From: Cohnella zeiphila
GTDB taxonomy: Bacteria; Bacillota; Bacilli; Paenibacillales; Paenibacillaceae
NCBI RefSeq assembly: GCF_014212055.1
Contig: NZ_JACJVO010000035.1
Location: forward strand, 26,552 to 90,551
Reading direction: 5' to 3'
Length of the DNA stretch: 64,000 nucleotides
The notes beneath the pieces were generated by a model. That model did not search any database, was not told where the DNA came from, and worked only from the letters and a program-made list of their open reading frames with translations. Shown here in pieces: positions 1-9,114 of the stretch (positions are counted from its first letter, which is position 1; every line of letters starts with the position of its first letter). The position numbers and the translations under genes are program-made.

Positions 1-628
1 GCTCCAGGTCGTCCAGCTTCTTCACCTTGGAGACGTCCAAGCCGTACTTGTCCGCGTACTCCTTGATCACGTTCACGCCATAGCGGGAAGTGACGGTCTG
101 GTAGTTCGGAACGGCATAGATTTCGCCCTTGTACTTCGTCGCGTTCCACGTAAAATCGGGAATGGACGCCTTCGTCTTGGGCGCGTATTGGTCGATCAGC
201 CGGTCCAGCGGAAGGAAGGCGCCCTTCTTCACGTTCTCGTCGTAGTTGAACGCCCAGTTCGCCGTCCAGACCAAGTCGAAGCGCTCGCCCGCGGCGCTGG
301 CCGTATTCATCTTCGTCGTATAGCTGCCGAAGTCGATCGGCTTCAGCTTCACGGTGGCGTTGATTTTCGCTTTGACGATCTTGTTGACCTCGTCTTCGAT
401 CAGCTGCTGGTCGGGCGGCACCTGGGCGACGCCGTAATACCACGTCAGCTCGACCGGAGGCAGCCCGCTTCCCCCTTGATCGCCCGCGGAGGAACCGGAT
501 GCCGCCGGGGACGAGCCCCCGCTTGCCGCGGCTCCATTGCCGCCGTTATTGCCGTTATTGCCTCCGCAAGCCGATAACGTGAGTGCCAGACCGAGCGCGA
601 GAACGCCTAGCATCCTTTTGTGAGCCAT
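1..628 (-). CDS. ABC sugar-binding lipoprotein, 3' end outside window
   Basis: This is the N-terminal part (about 209 residues) of an extracellular solute-binding lipoprotein for a carbohydrate ABC importer. The start at 628 follows a GGAGGGG ribosome binding site. The protein begins with a basic stretch, a hydrophobic segment and a lipobox ending LSAC (Cys21), then a Gly/Ser/Asn-rich linker, as is usual for lipid-anchored binding proteins of Gram-positive bacteria. The mature part begins with a beta strand (LTWYYGV) typical of family 1 binding proteins. It lies 25 bp downstream of two permease genes in the same direction, giving the order permease, permease, binding protein (LplB-LplC-LplA-like). 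The ligand cannot be read from the sequence. The nearby beta-helix protein and AraC regulator suggest a plant polysaccharide oligomer. The C-terminus lies beyond base 1. Confidence 0.9.
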   Translation of the reverse strand, partial: MAHKRMLGVLALGLALTLSACGGNNGNNGGNGAAASGGSSPAASGSSAGDQGGSGLPPVELTWYYGVAQVPPDQQLIEDEVNKIVKAKINATVKLKPIDFGSYTTKMNTASAAGERFDLVWTANWAFNYDENVKKGAFLPLDRLIDQYAPKTKASIPDFTWNATKYKGEIYAVPNYQTVTSRYGVNVIKEYADKYGLDVSKVKKLDDLE

Positions 629-653
629 CGTAACCCCTCCGTGTATAGGTCTC

Positions 654-1550
654 TTATCCTTTCAACGAACCGACCGTCATGCCCTGCACGAAATATTTCT
701 GGAAGAACGGGAACACGAACATCATCGGACCCGCGACCAGAATGACGAGCGCCATCCGCATGGACTCGTCGGGCAGCTGGCTCATGTCCAGCCCCAGGCT
801 CTGAATGTATTTGCTGTTGTTGCGCAGGAAATCGAGCGTATTCATAATCCGCACGAGCAGAAGCTGCAGCGGCACCTTTCGGTCGTCGTCGATGAACAGC
901 AGCGCGTTAAACCATTCGTTCCAATAATTGAAGGCGATGAACAGACCCAAAGTCGCCAGCGCCGGCGTGGACAATGGCAGGATCATGCGGAAGAAGATCC
1001 GCCACTCGCCGGCGCCGTCCACTTTCGCGGATTCGATGAGCTCGTACGGGATTTTGCCCATGAAGCCTTTCATGATGAGCACGTAGAAAGGGGACAGCAT
1101 CCCCGGCAGGATAATCGCCCACAGGGAGTCCTTCAGGTGCAAATATTGCGTCATCAGAATGTAGAACGGCACGAGTCCTCCCGAGAACAGCATGGTGAAA
1201 AAGATATAGACCGTCAAGGGAACTCTCCACTTGTAATCCCTGCGCGAGATCGCGTACGCCACCATGCTGGTCAGCAGCAGGCTGAGAACCGTGCCCGCCG
1301 CTGTGATGAAGATCGTGTTGCCGTAAGCCCTCAGCACGATGCCGGGCGTCTGAAGCACGAAGTCGTAAGCGACCAGGCTGAACTTGCTCGGGAAGAACCG
1401 GTACCCGAATTCCGCGAGCGCCTTCTCGTCCGTCAGGGAGACGGAGACGATCAGCAGGAACGGCGCCACGATCCCGATCGACAGAAGGATGAAAAAAAGA
1501 TGGATGACGATATTGCCTGCTTTGCGGTCCGACAGCGCGGCAGCGTTCAT
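654..1550 (-). CDS. Carbohydrate ABC transporter permease (LplC/YtcP-like)
   Basis: A 298-residue inner-membrane permease of the MalG/LplC group. The open frame extends further upstream, but those residues overlap the preceding permease and lack membrane character, so the start MNAAAL at 1550 is preferred. It shows about six hydrophobic segments, and the EAA loop that docks with the ATPase is visible as ESAKVDGAGEWRIFFRMILP. The C-terminus ends in the usual short GMTVGSLKG tail. It follows the LplB-like permease by 13 bp and precedes the binding protein gene, so the three form one transcription unit. No ATPase gene is present, which is normal for these importers because they share an MsmX-type ATPase encoded elsewhere. 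The substrate is not identifiable; the family commonly carries oligosaccharides. Confidence 0.92.
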   Translation of the reverse strand: MNAAALSDRKAGNIVIHLFFILLSIGIVAPFLLIVSVSLTDEKALAEFGYRFFPSKFSLVAYDFVLQTPGIVLRAYGNTIFITAAGTVLSLLLTSMVAYAISRRDYKWRVPLTVYIFFTMLFSGGLVPFYILMTQYLHLKDSLWAIILPGMLSPFYVLIMKGFMGKIPYELIESAKVDGAGEWRIFFRMILPLSTPALATLGLFIAFNYWNEWFNALLFIDDDRKVPLQLLLVRIMNTLDFLRNNSKYIQSLGLDMSQLPDESMRMALVILVAGPMMFVFPFFQKYFVQGMTVGSLKG

Positions 1551-1563
1551 CGAAGTTCGCCTC

Positions 1564-2532
1564 CTACCACAGAGAATTTTCCTCGTTGATTTTGCGGACG
1601 GTGTAGTTGGCGGCCACGACCAGCACGAACCCGACCAGCGACTGATACAGACCGACGGCCGCCGCCATCGAAGTATCCCCGCTGACGGCAAGCGCACGGT
1701 AAACGAACGTATCGATAATATCGACCGTGTTGTACAGGAGCGGCGAATTGTTCGAGACGAAGTAGTGCAGGCCGAAGTCTCCCCGGAACATGCTGCCGAT
1801 CGCCATGATGAGCAGAATCGTAATGAGCGGGGCCAGCATCGGAATCGTAATCTTGCGCACCATCTGGAATCGGGTCGCTCCGTCCATTCTCGCGGCCTCG
1901 TAATAGGAAGGGTCGATGGCGACGATGCCGGCGTAATAGACGAGCGCGGAGAAGCCGATCGATTTCCACAGATGGGCCAAGGTCAGAATGAACGGCCAGT
2001 AAGCCGGTTCGAGGTACCATCGGATCCGCTCCCCGCCCATCGACAGGATGAGCCGGTTAACGAATCCGTTGTCGTGATCCAGAAACATCTGTACCAGGAA
2101 CATGATGACGATCCAGGAGACGAACGTCGGCAGGAACATGACGGTCTGATAATATTTGCTCCACTTTCTCGAGATTTCGTTCAGCAGGACGGCCACGAGC
2201 AGGGCGCAGAACGTGGTCACGATCCAGAACCAGACGTTGTACAGAATGGTGTTGCGGGTCACGATGAAAGCCTTCTCGGAAATGAAGAAAAACTTGAAGT
2301 TCTGAAGCCCGACCCATTCGCTCCCCCATATCCCCCGGTCGTAACGGTAGTTCTTGAAGGCGATAATGACGCCGAACATCGTCAGGTAGCTGAAGACGAA
2401 GATGTAAAGAACCGCCGGAAGCGCGAGGAAGCTCAGCTCCTTGTCGCCGCTGCGCAGCAGCTTTCTTCGCGCTTTGCCCTTCTTCGCTTCGGCGATGCCG
2501 GCGATGCGAGCGCCCGCTTCGTTCTGGTTCAT
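1564..2532 (-). CDS. Carbohydrate ABC transporter permease (LplB-like)
   Basis: A 322-residue permease of the MalF/LplB type. An upstream in-frame Met at 2631 exists, but the start MNQNEAG at 2532 has an AAGGAGG site nine bases before it and is chosen. The N-terminus has a basic cytoplasmic segment before the first membrane helix (LPAVLYIFVFSYLTMFGVII), followed by five further helices. The EAA motif reads YEAARMDGATRFQMVRKITI. It is the first gene of the transporter unit; a hairpin with a T-run separates it from the beta-helix gene upstream, and the 5' leader contains a 9-bp inverted repeat. It probably pairs with the next permease to form the channel for the lipoprotein-delivered sugar. Confidence 0.92.
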   Translation of the reverse strand: MNQNEAGARIAGIAEAKKGKARRKLLRSGDKELSFLALPAVLYIFVFSYLTMFGVIIAFKNYRYDRGIWGSEWVGLQNFKFFFISEKAFIVTRNTILYNVWFWIVTTFCALLVAVLLNEISRKWSKYYQTVMFLPTFVSWIVIMFLVQMFLDHDNGFVNRLILSMGGERIRWYLEPAYWPFILTLAHLWKSIGFSALVYYAGIVAIDPSYYEAARMDGATRFQMVRKITIPMLAPLITILLIMAIGSMFRGDFGLHYFVSNNSPLLYNTVDIIDTFVYRALAVSGDTSMAAAVGLYQSLVGFVLVVAANYTVRKINEENSLW

Positions 2533-2585
2533 GAGGGTTGTCCTCCTTTCTTTTTTGTTCTTTTTCTCCGTTCGAGCGGAATGGC

Positions 2586-2619
2586 GCGGATCGGTTCGAA
2601 TATCGGCCGTCCGATCCGC
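2586..2619. repeat. 9-bp inverted repeat in the leader of the permease operon
   Basis: The arms GCGGATCGG (2586-2594) and CCGATCCGC (2611-2619) are perfect complements separated by 16 bp. They lie between the terminator-like hairpin of the beta-helix gene and the ribosome binding site of the LplB-like permease. This could be an operator half-site pair or an RNA hairpin in the leader. Nothing in the sequence decides between the two. Confidence 0.4.
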
Positions 2620-2655
2620 CCATCCCATCATGCCATCGCCCGACTCGCCTTTGAA

Positions 2656-2700
2656 ATCCTAAAAAGGCGATATCGTATCAAAATGAATCGCGATATTCGC
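2656..2700 (-). terminator. Terminator-like hairpin after the beta-helix gene
   Basis: Read on the minus strand directly after the stop codon, GCGAATATCG can pair with CGATATCGC (one bulged A), followed by CCTTTTTAGG. The T-run is short and the stem has a bulge, so termination may be partial and some read-through into the ABC transporter genes is possible. Confidence 0.5.
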
Positions 2701-5700
2701 TTATGATTTGGATTTGGCCGCCATCAGCTCGATCGCGTTGCCGCCCTTGGCGTAGTTGTACACATTGAAGTACCCTTCCGCCGCGATCGGATTGGACGGA
2801 TCGGCGTCCAGCTCGTTCAGAACGACGTTCTTGCCCGACTTCAGAATGAACCGCCGACCCCCCTCGACCGGGACGACGCCGATCTCGATGTCGTACTCGC
2901 CTCCCGCCTTAAACGCCGTATTCGGGACGATGCGCATCATCGTCTGGCCCGGCTTCCATGACTGCAGCTCGATCTGGTCTTCCTTGATGACGACCAGATA
3001 GCCTTTGTTCCCGTTCACCCAGGTCGGGTCGCCGGTCCGGTCGGACCGCAGCGCGAACCCGTACCAGCCCCCTTCATAGGCGCCGAACTTGGCGCGGAAC
3101 CGCAGCAGCTTGCCGCCGAGCTTCGTCTTCTCGTATCCGAACGCGCCTTCGCCGGCAAACCGGACGTTCCTGCGCGGGAAGCTGACCGCCTGCGAATCCG
3201 TCCAATTTTTCTTATCCTTGATCGCCTTGTTCAACAGCTCGATCGGATAGTTCGGCCAGGGCCGCACCGTAACCTTCGCGCTCGCCTTGATCCCTTCGTC
3301 CGCGTCCGATACGGCGGTAATGACCGCCGAGCCCTGCCCGTGTCCGGTCATGACGCCGGCTTCATCGACACTGGCCGTCTCCGGCGCGCTGGAGACCCAT
3401 TTGATCTTCCGGTTGGAAGCGTTCGCCGGTTGGACGGCGGCTGTAAGCGGAACGATCTCGCCCATCTCGAGCGTGAATGCGCCACGATCCAGCGTAATCC
3501 CCGTCACCGGCTCCCGGATGACCGAGAACTTCACGTCGTCGAATTGCAGATCCGTGAGCCCTTCCACGTAAAAGCCCACTTTGCCGCTCGCGCTGTGCGC
3601 CGGGTTGGCGCCTTGCATTCGCAGTTCCCCGTTCACGTACAGGCTGACGCTCGCGCCTTGAACGACGAGCTGGATCTCGTTGACGCTGCCGGGCTTCAGA
3701 TCGTCCTGCGGCAGTTCAACCTCCTGAAGCGCCTGCCACTGCGAGTCGTAGTACCCCCACAGGGAACCGGCTTCCGTCTTTTTGTAGAATACGTAGCCGC
3801 TCCCGTTCTCCCCGTTGCGATCGTACATCAGGAAGTTGGCTCCGACCGGTACGGCGGCAGGCATCTTCACCTTGTATTCGAGCACGTAGTCGGAAAAATC
3901 GCGCGGCGACTGCGCGTTCGCGCCGCCGACGATTCGGTACCAATGGTTGCCATCCGAATCTTCCGCAATGCTTCGATTGGCGTCGACCGGCCAGCCGTTG
4001 CCCCCCGATTCGAAGTCGGTGAAGTGCATCACCCCGTCGCCGTCCGCGACGGTCACCTCGCATTCGGCCTTCAAAGCCGGATTCGCCTTCGACACGGCCG
4101 TGATGACCGCGGTTCCCGGCGCCAACGCCTCCGCCTCGCCGCCGGCATCCACGGCCGCAACGTTCGGATCGCTGCTGCTGTACGCGATGCCGGTCTCCGA
4201 GGCGTTCCACGGAATCGGTTCCGCCCGGACCGGCGCCTTCGTTCCCAATTCCAGCGTCACGCTAGAAGAGGGGAAAGCGACTCCGGCCAGTTCGACCGTA
4301 TCGGGCGAGGCGGTGAGGCCGATTTTCCCGTGCGTCCCGATCTGTTCGAACGGAATGGCCTCAAATCCCGGAATGCGCGCGAACACCGCCGCGTCGTCCT
4401 TCAGCCGGAAATCTCCTGCCGCGAGGTCCTCGAAGCCCGGATCCTGATCGGCCACCCAGTTGCCTTCGGCATGAAGCAGCTGATTGACGTCCCGCGCGCC
4501 CTGCGCGTCCACATCCTTCGAACGCTGCACCGCCTTGTTATAGACGACGTTATTCGTGAACGTGTTGGTGTCCGGATAATACCGGTTCTCGTCGAAGAAG
4601 TTTGCCAGCTCCGGATATTGCTCCAAATAAGGCGTTCCGGCGAAGTTGTCGTTCTGTTCGAACAGCGCCTTCCATTGCGGCATGTAGGCGGTATCGACCT
4701 TGTTGCCCGGTCCGTCGCCCATGAACAGCTCCTGGTTGTCGTACGGGATGTACGTGTCCACGAAAATGTTGTTGTCGGCCTTGATATAGGAGCCCATATT
4801 GTTCTTGATTCCGGAATTGCCCATCTTGTAGAAAATGTTGCCTTCGATCGTCAGCCCCATTGTCAGGTTGTCCGGGTATACGCCCTCCACGCCCGGCTTG
4901 TTCTCGCCGATATGGTGGAAGTAGTTGTGCCGGATGACCGTTCCCCGGTGCTGCGGCGTGGCGCCTTCGTTCATGTAGATCGCGCCCAGGTCCGAGAACA
5001 TTTTGCAGATGTCGTAAATGTCGTTGTTCTCGACCAGATGGTCGTTGCCGAAGATCAGAATGCCCGGATGCGGCGCGTCGTGTATCTCGTTGCCGATCGC
5101 CTGATTGCCGACTCCGCTTAGGGACACGCCGGGATTGTACGCTTTGTTGTAGTAGGCAAAATCATGGATATGCGAATTTTCCACCTTGTTGTTACCGGGA
5201 GTCAACGTGACCGCGTCGCCTCCGTTCAGCGTAACGGCGGCGCCCCCGATATGGTGGATATGCGTATTCGAGACAAGATGGTCGTGACCGGTAAGCGCAT
5301 CGTCCGGGACCGGATCCATAAACCGCGTCGTCTCGTTGACGGACACCGCCTTGTTCGCGAAGTTGCCGATATCGCAGTGGTCGATCGTCACGTGGCTTCC
5401 GCCGATGATGACGGCCGCCGTATCCCGGCCGTACTCCAGCGACAACTCCTCGAAGCTCACGTAGGAGGCGTCGCGCGCGGAGATCATCGGATCGCGCAGC
5501 GTCGTTACCGTAACGTCGCCATGCCCGGTCTTGAACGCCGCGTTCGGCAGCAGATACAGGAGTCCGTTCGTCCGGTCGATGTAATATTCGCCCGGCCGAT
5601 CGATCTCTTCGAGCAGGTTCTCCGCGAAATGGAAGTCGGGGTACCAGTTTTTCTGGATGCCGGACATCTCCCCGTATTGCAGCGTAATCGTCTTCTGCTC

Positions 5701-6504
5701 GGTATCGATGGACGCGATCCTGTTGTAGGACCATTCCCAGCTGTAGCCGAAGATGCCGTCCAGCCAAATATCGTCCGCTTGCGTCCATAACGACGGGCGG
5801 TCGTAATCGTAATGGAACGTCCCGCCTCTCGTCTGAAGATCCGGGTCGTCCACCGTCGGACCGGGATCGACGATGTCCCCCATCTGGACCGTCCCTTCGT
5901 TCGGCCAGCGCGCCAGCGTCATCCCCTGCCCGTCGATGTACAGCTCCATCGGAGGCAGCTCGCTGATATCGCTCGCTTTCCAGTACCCGTGCCGGCTGAT
6001 CGTCCCGTAATCGGTCAGGCCGTGGGCTTTCAGATCGAAGCGCAGCACCTGACCGCGCGCGGCCGGATCGATGATTCGCTGCAGAACGGCCGGATCCGTC
6101 ACCGGCTCGAAGCCGGAACGGTCCAGATTCGTGCCGCCCGTCAGCCGCGCCGTCTCGCCCGGATACGAGCGGTAGACGATCGGGGAATCCGCGGTGCCCG
6201 AATCCGCCTCCGTAAGTTCGAACGCTTCGTTTCTCTCGTAGGTTCCTTCCCGCAAATAGACCGTGACGCCTCCGGCCGGCAATCCGTTCGTGCTCTTCAG
6301 CGTTCGGATCGCATCCCTCGCCGCCTCCGGCGTTTGGAACGGATCGCCGGGACCGCCGGAGTTGGAATCGCTTCCATTCGGAGCGACATAAAATGCCGTC
6401 CCGGCGCTCCCCTCCGCATACCCATGCGGAACCCCATGCGCCACGGGGAACCAGCCCAGCAATAGACAGACTGCCAGCCCTAATGCCGAATACCGCTTGC
6501 CCAT
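2701..6504 (-). CDS. Secreted parallel beta-helix protein with two Ig-like domains
   Basis: A 1267-residue exported protein. Residues 1-31 look like a signal peptide. Residues 37-70 (FYVAPNGSDSNSGGPGDPF) match the start of many secreted right-handed beta-helix proteins, in which sugar lyases and hydrolases occur. The middle part (about 330-600) is rich in short strands with Asn and His ladders (HLVSNTHIHHIGG, NNKVENSHIHDFAYYNK, NNDIYDI), typical of PbH1 repeats. Two bacterial Ig-like (Big_2) modules are visible near 735-820 and 995-1080, with a concanavalin-like jelly-roll segment between them and another at the C-terminus. The gene sits between an AraC regulator and a sugar importer, so a polysaccharide-degrading role, perhaps on pectin or a related polymer, is inferred. 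The catalytic class cannot be fixed from the sequence; a pure binding role is possible. Confidence 0.85.
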   Translation of the reverse strand: MGKRYSALGLAVCLLLGWFPVAHGVPHGYAEGSAGTAFYVAPNGSDSNSGGPGDPFQTPEAARDAIRTLKSTNGLPAGGVTVYLREGTYERNEAFELTEADSGTADSPIVYRSYPGETARLTGGTNLDRSGFEPVTDPAVLQRIIDPAARGQVLRFDLKAHGLTDYGTISRHGYWKASDISELPPMELYIDGQGMTLARWPNEGTVQMGDIVDPGPTVDDPDLQTRGGTFHYDYDRPSLWTQADDIWLDGIFGYSWEWSYNRIASIDTEQKTITLQYGEMSGIQKNWYPDFHFAENLLEEIDRPGEYYIDRTNGLLYLLPNAAFKTGHGDVTVTTLRDPMISARDASYVSFEELSLEYGRDTAAVIIGGSHVTIDHCDIGNFANKAVSVNETTRFMDPVPDDALTGHDHLVSNTHIHHIGGAAVTLNGGDAVTLTPGNNKVENSHIHDFAYYNKAYNPGVSLSGVGNQAIGNEIHDAPHPGILIFGNDHLVENNDIYDICKMFSDLGAIYMNEGATPQHRGTVIRHNYFHHIGENKPGVEGVYPDNLTMGLTIEGNIFYKMGNSGIKNNMGSYIKADNNIFVDTYIPYDNQELFMGDGPGNKVDTAYMPQWKALFEQNDNFAGTPYLEQYPELANFFDENRYYPDTNTFTNNVVYNKAVQRSKDVDAQGARDVNQLLHAEGNWVADQDPGFEDLAAGDFRLKDDAAVFARIPGFEAIPFEQIGTHGKIGLTASPDTVELAGVAFPSSSVTLELGTKAPVRAEPIPWNASETGIAYSSSDPNVAAVDAGGEAEALAPGTAVITAVSKANPALKAECEVTVADGDGVMHFTDFESGGNGWPVDANRSIAEDSDGNHWYRIVGGANAQSPRDFSDYVLEYKVKMPAAVPVGANFLMYDRNGENGSGYVFYKKTEAGSLWGYYDSQWQALQEVELPQDDLKPGSVNEIQLVVQGASVSLYVNGELRMQGANPAHSASGKVGFYVEGLTDLQFDDVKFSVIREPVTGITLDRGAFTLEMGEIVPLTAAVQPANASNRKIKWVSSAPETASVDEAGVMTGHGQGSAVITAVSDADEGIKASAKVTVRPWPNYPIELLNKAIKDKKNWTDSQAVSFPRRNVRFAGEGAFGYEKTKLGGKLLRFRAKFGAYEGGWYGFALRSDRTGDPTWVNGNKGYLVVIKEDQIELQSWKPGQTMMRIVPNTAFKAGGEYDIEIGVVPVEGGRRFILKSGKNVVLNELDADPSNPIAAEGYFNVYNYAKGGNAIELMAAKSKS

Positions 6505-6628
6505 TACCCTTCACACCTTTCGGATTCGAAATGTGTTACCGGTATCATTCTGGCAAACGGCACCCGGCGCCGGCCATCCCAAATCGGAGACAATGTCGCG
6601 ATGCGCATCCCAAAATTCGAACATCGTC

Positions 6629-8992
6629 TCAATTTTGCGTTCCGGCCCGCGCTTCGGCGCCGATCGTCCGATGGAAACGGTAATCCTTGGGCGTGACGCC
6701 GAACCTTTTTTTGAACAAGGTGATAAAATAGCTCGAGTTGTTGAAGCCGAGATAGTCGGCGATCTCCTTGACGCTGAAGTCGCTGCCCAGCAGCATCTCC
6801 CGCGCTTTCTCCAGCCGGTGCCCGTTAATGTAGTCTCCGACCGACATCTTCTCGTACTGCTTGAAAATGCGGCCGACGTAGGCCGTCGACATCTTGAAGT
6901 TGGATGCGATGTTCTGCAGGCTCAGATTGACGTCGAGCGCGTTCTTCTCCACGAATTCCTTGATCGCGTCGACGATCATCCGGTTCTTGTCTTCCTTCTG
7001 CGGGAGCGGCTCGGACTGGCAGAGCTGCTCCAGGAACTGTTCGATCTTCTCCCTCATCTCCGCGAGCGTATCGGACCGGATCACCTTGGCGCCAAGCGTC
7101 TGCATCTCGACCGGATGAACCTGATCTTGAAAGGCAGGCTCCCGCAGCAGCGGCTTGATGACAAGCACGAGCTGCTGAACCGCGAACGTCATCTCGTCGT
7201 ACGGGAAGGCAGAGATCGCCGCGAACCACTTGTCCAGCGCGGCGCGGATCGCCTTGCTCTCTCTCGAGCGGATCGCTTCGCCCAGCTTCTTCTCCCATTC
7301 CGGCGGGATCGCGGCATCCTGGCGGTCCATATTGGCCGCGACATCCTCGGGGAAGATGACCGAACCGCGACCGTACAGCAGGCGATACATCAATTGCTGA
7401 ACCGTCAAATGATAGGCTTCGCTGACGGCTTTGTCATCCGACACGGGATGGCTGACCGACACGGAGAACGTCCTGCGGTAATAGCGGCCGCACGTGTCGA
7501 CGGCTTCCTTCAGCAGCGCCTTCAGCTCTTCGGGATCCTCCTTGCCTTCCGGCAGCCGAACGACCGCGACGATAAACTCGTTCTTCATATCCAGCACTCT
7601 CGCGGAATACGTCCGGGAGAGCGTCTCTTCCGCGATATTGCACACCGCGAACCGATAAAGGTCCTCCTGAACGGACGGAGTCGCCGTCGGCAAGTCGGGA
7701 ACCAGAACGGCCAGCTTCCATTGCGGGCTCTCATCTTCTCCGGGGAAGAGCTCGGGATGCGCGTCCGCGCACTCCTTCCGCTCCGCCTCCGTCATGGAAC
7801 CGCTGTCGGTTATCCATCGCCTAAGGCGGTAATCGCCGACGATTCGCTGGTTTCTTTTCTCCTCCCGGTTGGCCGACTCGAGCTCGCTGAGCGTATGCCG
7901 GTAGACGCCGGTGATATAGCTCATTTCGTCCCTGGTACTCGGCGGCTCCTGCTCCCGATGGGCGGAGTGGCGCCGGAACAGCTCCGTCAGCTTGCCGACC
8001 GGCCGGTACAGCCGGTTCCCGGCCGCGACGGAGAGAACGATGGAGACGGCGAGCGAGACGGCGATCAAGAGAAACGAAATATTCCGGAACGATTCCACCC
8101 GGCCCATGACTTTCTCGTAAGAGAGAAGGCTGACCAGCCGCCAATCGTTCAGGCCGATGCTCATCTCGGAGACATAAAACTTGCGTCCGTCTTCGCTGAG
8201 GATCGACCACTGCCCGGATTCGCCGGGACGGTCTCGGGGGATCCGCTTGACCGTCTCGATATCGGCCTCCTCCGTTCCGCCGTTCTTCCCGTCATGATAG
8301 GCCAGCAGCCGTCCGTTCTGATCCAGGACGAGAATGCCGTCCCGCGGATCGGCCAGCTCGTTCAGATTGGAGATGTTGTCGAAGATCCATTGCGGCCTGA
8401 CGTTCACGATCACGGCGTTCGGGAGGGCGTCGCCCGACGGATGGCTGTCCAGCACGAAGTAAGAGAACAGATCCACGTTCGAACTGCCTTCGTCCCTCTT
8501 CATCGGAACGAGCCTGCCGCTGGGCGACGGAGCGAATTGCCGCAGCTGTTCCAGCGTCATCTTGCGCAGTTCGTCCATGTGGTCCCGCGACCATTTTCCT
8601 GAACCGCTTACATACAATTGTTCGGCCGCGCCGCTGTAGACGGCGATGGAATCGACGAACGACGTGGAATCGGCTACGGTGTCCAGCGTCCGCAGCGTCT
8701 GGAACTTCGTGAACGGGTCCGGCTCTCTTGCGTTCATCAGATAGACCATGCTCTTGTCGAAGCTCATCATGATCGCGATATTTTGAACGATCTCGTTCAA
8801 ATAGTTGATGTTGTACTTGATCTGCGTCAGCACTTTCTCGTTGGCGTCCTGCTGCGTCTTCAACACGATATCCTTGGTGAAAAAGTAGTAGGAGAACGAA
8901 AAGATGATCAGCACGGAGGCGGCCGACAAGTTGAAATAAATCAGGATTCGCCGCAAGTATTTCCGGCTGCCGAGCGCTCGGATCATGCCCAT
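6629..8992 (-). CDS. Membrane-anchored AraC-family regulator (YesS-like)
   Basis: A 787-residue one-component regulator. It has an N-terminal membrane helix (about 15-37), an extracytoplasmic sensor region (about 40-300, probably Cache-like), a second membrane helix (about 303-325), a cytoplasmic linker, and a C-terminal pair of helix-turn-helix motifs of the AraC type. The C-terminal motifs are visible as LSLQNIASNFKMSTAYVGRI and VKEIADYLGFNNSSYFITLF, followed by GVTPKDYR. Proteins of this design switch on neighbouring carbohydrate genes when a sugar, or a binding protein loaded with it, contacts the outside domain. The start at 8992 has a GGGGGAG site. It is followed 124 bp later by the beta-helix gene and the ABC transporter, its likely targets. 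A sigma-A-type promoter lies just upstream. Confidence 0.9.
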   Translation of the reverse strand: MGMIRALGSRKYLRRILIYFNLSAASVLIIFSFSYYFFTKDIVLKTQQDANEKVLTQIKYNINYLNEIVQNIAIMMSFDKSMVYLMNAREPDPFTKFQTLRTLDTVADSTSFVDSIAVYSGAAEQLYVSGSGKWSRDHMDELRKMTLEQLRQFAPSPSGRLVPMKRDEGSSNVDLFSYFVLDSHPSGDALPNAVIVNVRPQWIFDNISNLNELADPRDGILVLDQNGRLLAYHDGKNGGTEEADIETVKRIPRDRPGESGQWSILSEDGRKFYVSEMSIGLNDWRLVSLLSYEKVMGRVESFRNISFLLIAVSLAVSIVLSVAAGNRLYRPVGKLTELFRRHSAHREQEPPSTRDEMSYITGVYRHTLSELESANREEKRNQRIVGDYRLRRWITDSGSMTEAERKECADAHPELFPGEDESPQWKLAVLVPDLPTATPSVQEDLYRFAVCNIAEETLSRTYSARVLDMKNEFIVAVVRLPEGKEDPEELKALLKEAVDTCGRYYRRTFSVSVSHPVSDDKAVSEAYHLTVQQLMYRLLYGRGSVIFPEDVAANMDRQDAAIPPEWEKKLGEAIRSRESKAIRAALDKWFAAISAFPYDEMTFAVQQLVLVIKPLLREPAFQDQVHPVEMQTLGAKVIRSDTLAEMREKIEQFLEQLCQSEPLPQKEDKNRMIVDAIKEFVEKNALDVNLSLQNIASNFKMSTAYVGRIFKQYEKMSVGDYINGHRLEKAREMLLGSDFSVKEIADYLGFNNSSYFITLFKKRFGVTPKDYRFHRTIGAEARAGTQN

Positions 8993-9026
8993 GCGAAAGG
9001 CTCCCCCTCATTCTCCTTTTTTGAAT

Positions 9027-9054
9027 ATCTTAAAGCATTTAGGTTCATCGTCAA
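9027..9054 (-). promoter_or_regulatory. Sigma-A-type promoter for the AraC regulator gene
   Basis: On the minus strand, TTGACG (9049-9054) and TAAGAT (9027-9032) are separated by 16 bp, about 35 bp upstream of the start codon at 8992. Both hexamers match the housekeeping consensus well. Confidence 0.55.
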
Positions 9055-9077
9055 GTTATAAAAATTGCGAATCATAC

Positions 9078-9103
9078 GAAAAAACGCACCCCGAAGGGGT
9101 GCG
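9078..9103 (-). terminator. Rho-independent terminator of the GH2 gene
   Basis: A perfect 8-bp GC-rich stem, CGCACCCC (9085-9092) with GGGGTGCG (9096-9103) and loop GAA, lies 12 bp after the GH2 stop codon. On the minus strand it is followed by six T residues. This is a classic intrinsic terminator, and it separates the GH2 gene from the AraC gene promoter. Confidence 0.9.
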
Positions 9104-9114
9104 CAAGGAGTTTC

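Noticed and set aside
1384..2706. 440-codon plus-strand frame across the permease genes
   Set aside because: It is antisense to two permeases with EAA motifs and has the charged, non-domain composition of a shadow frame.
3340..5121. 593-codon open frame opposite the beta-helix gene
   Set aside because: It is antisense to a gene with clear domains and has the Arg/Val/His-rich composition of a GC-rich shadow frame, with no ribosome binding site or motif.
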